Assembly: GCA_002424495.1 (NCBI GenBank)
Contig: DIKH01000140.1
Coordinates: 1-14,631 of the forward strand
DNA: 14,631 bases
Direction: 5' to 3'
Origin: Desulfobacteraceae bacterium UBA5623
GTDB lineage: Bacteria; Desulfobacterota; DSM-4660; Desulfatiglandales; Desulfatiglandaceae
In this document: in pieces, positions 13,756 to 14,631 of the stretch
Layout: each line of letters opens with the position of its first letter
Position numbering within the stretch: the first letter of the stretch is position 1
Made by a program: the position numbers and the translations under genes
Notes under the pieces: generated by a model
What the model was told of the DNA's origin: nothing
Databases searched by the model: none
Seen by the model: only the letters and a program-made list of their open reading frames with translations

Positions 13756-14631
13756 TCAACCCAAAAAGTATCCGAAAATCATTCCCGCCACCGTGGACAG
13801 GATCACTATGATGCTGCAAAATGCAGCTGTCTTTTTAACGCCCATAACATTACCAATGACCAGCATGTTGGGAAGAGAAAGGGCTGGGCCTGCGAGCAGC
13901 AAGGCCAGGGCAGGGCCCTTTCCCATACCCGCGCCGATCAGTCCCTGGAGGATTGGCACCTCTGTTAATGTAGCAAAATACATCAAGGCGCCTGCAACTG
14001 CGGCAAAGAGATTCGCCCAGAGGGAATTGCCGCCTACAAGGCTTTGTATATATTGTTCCGGGATCAGGGCCTGGTGGCCGGGGCGTCCGAGCAAAAAACC
14101 CGCGACCAAAACGCCCGCTCCCAGCAGGGGAAATATCTGTTTCATAAATCCCCAGGTTGACTGTGCCCAGTTGATACGCTCATCCTTTGTAAACCAGGAC
14201 TTGATTATCAAAGCAAGAATGATCAAAAGGCCGCCGGCAACATACCACTTTATCGCAAAGATCGCCTGCCAGATACCGCTTGAGCCTTCAGCAGGCCTGG
14301 CAAACGCCGCAAATATAAGAATGAGAACCATGGTCAGCATGAAAAGCGCCTCCTGCCACAGGCTGCGGCCCTTTTCTTCCTCATCCGGGAAATACATTTC
14401 CCCTGCTGCACGGGCCGCATCGTCTTTTCTGAAAATAAAGGCCATTAACAGACCGGTGATGATGGAAAAGAGAATTGCCCCTATCGCCCGTGCAATGCCA
14501 AGTTCGAGCCCCAGGATTCTGGCGGTAAGGACAATTGCCAGGACATTGATCGCTGGTCCTGAATAGAGAAATGCGGTTGCAGGGCCTATCCCCGCCCCAC
14601 GGGTATATATCCCCGCAAATAACGGCAGAAC
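13756..14631 (-). CDS. ArsP/DUF318-family permease, 5' end outside the window
   Basis: The reading frame stays open from the TGA stop at 13756-13758 to the window edge, giving 291 visible residues; the ATG at 14445 is internal. The part upstream of that ATG reads PLFAGIYTRGAGIGPATAF and SGPAINVLA, a hallmark of the permease family. The C-terminal half has a second related block, FATLTEVPILQGLIGAGMGKGPALALLLAGPALSLPN. About six to eight membrane segments are visible. Members called ArsP export trivalent methylated or aromatic arsenicals; others are general permeases. A long soluble loop (about residues 66-95 of the visible part) separates the halves. It is the first visible gene of the arsenic operon. 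Confidence 0.88.
   Translation of the reverse strand, partial: VLPLFAGIYTRGAGIGPATAFLYSGPAINVLAIVLTARILGLELGIARAIGAILFSIITGLLMAFIFRKDDAARAAGEMYFPDEEEKGRSLWQEALFMLTMVLILIFAAFARPAEGSSGIWQAIFAIKWYVAGGLLIILALIIKSWFTKDERINWAQSTWGFMKQIFPLLGAGVLVAGFLLGRPGHQALIPEQYIQSLVGGNSLWANLFAAVAGALMYFATLTEVPILQGLIGAGMGKGPALALLLAGPALSLPNMLVIGNVMGVKKTAAFCSIIVILSTVAGMIFGYFLG

Noticed and set aside
14443..14445. ATG as the start of the ArsP-like permease
   Set aside because: Conserved permease sequence continues in frame upstream to the window edge, so this methionine is internal.
13793..14566. 257-codon plus-strand ORF opposite the permease
   Set aside because: Antisense shadow of a membrane protein gene; no plausible domains.

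Overview
The window looks like part of the chromosome of an anaerobic, probably sulfate-reducing member of the Desulfobacterota (former Deltaproteobacteria). This rests on gene content. There is a TunR-type regulator (phage-integrase-like domain plus two Mop/TOBE domains), a family described from sulfate reducers. It sits beside a MOT1-type oxyanion transporter, an Nfn/Sud-type ferredoxin:NADP oxidoreductase pair and an anaerobe-style arsenic operon. No 16S or other phylogenetic marker is present, so the assignment is inference.

Layout: (1) 59-2077, minus strand, a soluble PAS-PAS-histidine kinase-receiver hybrid, preceded by a short overlapping ORF that may be a gene remnant. (2) 2245-3197, almost 1 kb without a credible gene, packed with palindromes and repeats. 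(3) 3198-5632, a divergent pair: a MOT1-family molybdate/tungstate/sulfate-type transporter (minus) and a TunR-like regulator (plus). Their 100-bp shared promoter region carries three TGACAC half-sites. (4) 5633-6696, repeats plus a RelB/CopG-RelE type toxin-antitoxin operon with a clear sigma70 promoter and a 16-bp palindromic operator. (5) 6692-14631, one long minus-strand arsenic detoxification cluster. In transcription order it is: ArsP/DUF318-type permease (its 5' end is outside the window), a two-part thioredoxin-like protein, an ArsE-like mini-thioredoxin, an ArsF-like lipoprotein with CxxC, an ArsG-like CcdA-fold permease, Acr3, NfnA/SudB-like and NfnB/GltA-like flavoproteins, ArsM and triple-cysteine ArsC.

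How the arsenic genes may work together: ArsC reduces arsenate to arsenite. Acr3 exports arsenite, and ArsM methylates it. The ArsP-like permease may export methylated trivalent arsenicals. The ArsE/F/G-like set resembles the Shewanella system for reducing nitro-aromatic arsenicals and exporting the amino-aromatic products. The flavoprotein pair and three thioredoxin-fold proteins suggest a dedicated electron supply. No ArsR-type regulator is visible; it may lie upstream, beyond position 14631.

The least explained signal is a set of three palindromic elements (2676-2818, 5641-5740 and 6520-6696). Their stems differ in sequence, but all share the internal loop CCRCA/GAGGA around a small apical hairpin that keeps its pairing. 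A 78/80-bp direct repeat also brackets the MOT1-TunR module.
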